Assembly (NCBI RefSeq): GCF_041956535.1
Contig: NW_027192197.1
Location: 383,829 to 447,828 of the forward strand
Source of the DNA: Calcarisporiella thermophila CBS 279.70
Lineage: Eukaryota; Calcarisporiellomycota
Length of the DNA stretch: 64,000 nt
Reading direction: 5' to 3'
Shown: piece by piece, positions 62,774 through 64,000 of the stretch
How the letters are laid out: each line of letters starts with the position of its first letter
Numbering within the stretch: position 1 is the stretch's first letter
Translations under genes and position numbers: made by a program
The notes under the pieces: generated by a model
Database searches by the model: none
Told to the model about the DNA's origin: nothing
The model's input: the letters and a program-made list of their open reading frames with translations, nothing else

Positions 62774-64000
62774 ATGAAACGTCGATATAGCCAAGAGAAA
62801 GAAGGTATAAGAGGCGAGGGTCAACTAAGGTAAGCCTCTTCCACTAGGCATCCAGCTATGATGGCGACCCACCTAAGCCTTGTATTTCCATGGCAGATAC
62901 AAACTTATTGTGCGCCAGCAACCTGTACAGGCCCGACTTTGCAGCTATAAAGAAAAGGGTGAGTAGGGCATCGTGCTTGGCTTCTTACCGTACTTGAACT
63001 TAACCCCCTTACTGTTTCCCTCTTACCATCAAGTCGACCGAAGGCCGATCGACCCTCCTCCCATTGTTCAGCTCAAAGTGGAAGGCACCGAGAATGAGTA
63101 AGTCTCAGCCCATAGGCGCACCCCAGCGCCCCTTCTTCCACAGAAGCTCTAATAACGGCATTCAATTACTCAGAGATAGCGAACTCCAGAACCCTTTTCT
63201 GTTCCTGTATGTGAGTGTAGCTCGCGAGTCCTACGAGGAACTCAGCTTCATCAATGGAAATCGCACTACGGCTGGCACCGTGGTGCAGTCCCTGTACAAG
63301 CTGAAAGATCTCGACAATAACGGTGAGTTTCTTGGCTAGTGGGAGGGAAAGGCGTCGAGACTGATGATCTTGGCTATGTTAGATGGGGGGTTCTTTATCT
63401 TCCCCGACATCTCTGTCCGGGTGGAGGGGCGCTTTCGGCTAAAGTTCTCTCTGTATGAAATCACAGGGTAGGTATCGACTTATATCCCTCCTATGCTCAA
63501 ATCAAGTTGCTGACTCTTGGTTTGATGGGTTCGATGCTCCGTAGCCACGAGGTGGTTCATCGTGGAAACACTTTCTCGGATGTCTTCACCGTGTATTCGC
63601 CCAAACTCTTCCCTGGAATGGAGGAGTCCACTCGCTTGACAAGGTTGTTTTCGGATCAAGGTTTTCGTATGAGGATTCGAAAGGAAAACCGAACCCTTTC
63701 AAGGTGAGGATATCAGTTGGCCTCTCTCAACTCCGAATCTGCACTAGACCCATGAAACCCTTTTCGTTATAGAAGGAAGAAGGCTGAGGAGGAGTCGAGC
63801 GACCAAGGCAGCCCCATGATAAGACCTTTGTCTCCTCCCAGCTACTCGCGGAGCGAGTACTCACCCTCTCGCTTCTACACTCCCGAACAATCCCCGCAGC
63901 CTATGGCGACCCCCCACGCAAGCGTTAGGGCCCGTACCCGCAGCTGCAGCGATAGCGTGGTCACGTGTGTACAGCCGACTTCTTTCTATTCTTCCGGCAC
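62774..64000 (+). CDS. Velvet-domain transcription regulator, 5' part
   Basis: Exons: 62774..62829, 62897..62958, 63034..63097, 63180..63322, 63383..63467, 63545..63703, 63773..>64000; the 3' end is outside the window. Velvet proteins (VeA, VelB, VelC, VosA) link light, sexual development and secondary metabolism in fungi and bind DNA through an NF-kappaB-like fold. Visible blocks: [91 protein letters not shown] and [25 protein letters not shown] basic RRKK follows the domain and may be a nuclear signal, then a Ser/Pro-rich tail. The subfamily cannot be settled without the C-terminus, though an N-terminal velvet domain with a Ser/Pro tail suits VelC or VosA. Confidence 0.94.

Overview
This window is nuclear DNA of a fungus. 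Nearly every gene is split by short GT-AG introns of mostly 56-100 nt, some spanning 18 exons, and the gene content is fungal: a Cdc12-type septin, glucosamine-6-phosphate synthase, a vacuolar TRPY-type channel, the initiator-tRNA ribosyl-phosphate transferase Rit1, a velvet-domain regulator, a Kre9/Knh1-like wall domain, an RGS protein with membrane segments and a DHA2 drug exporter. The lineage cannot be settled from the sequence alone. I rebuilt the exon-intron models by hand. For all complete spliced genes the exon lengths sum to a multiple of three.

Layout. 1-9 kb: C-terminal part of V-ATPase subunit a, an alpha-N-terminal protein methyltransferase, an omega-amidase-type nitrilase, an RGS membrane protein and cytochrome b5 reductase. 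9-22 kb: a gene-poor, AT-rich stretch with a single-pass Kre9-like protein, a Sec14-like protein, and four paralogous genes for small, cysteine-free secreted proteins, all on the minus strand. Each of the four has a signal peptide, a Lys-Arg (Kex2-type) site, a short hydrophobic helix, a proline-rich rod and a beta-prone Val/Thr-rich motif. I do not recognise this family, and it is the best candidate for something undescribed. 23-28 kb: RAMP4/Ysy6, DNMT2 and an MFS exporter. 28-47 kb: a 1,095-residue helical protein (perhaps peroxin-8-like), HIS5, septin CDC12, a TRPY channel, RIT1, an ArfGAP-UBA protein, PEX14 and KTI12. 47-64 kb: ORC3, a thioesterase-fold membrane protein, TFIIS, a ThrE-like 10-TM transporter, GFA1, TIM9 and the start of a velvet gene.

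Most of these are unlinked housekeeping genes. Two themes stand out. Three tRNA-modification enzymes (DNMT2, RIT1, KTI12) lie within 24 kb, and PEX14 lies about 12 kb from the possible peroxin 8. Base composition shifts from AT-rich coding sequence on the left to clearly GC-rich coding sequence beyond about 51 kb, strongest in the ThrE-like gene and GFA1. Several long perfect hairpins and one degenerate minisatellite sit in intergenic DNA. No rRNA gene, convincing tRNA gene, CRISPR array or transposase gene was seen.
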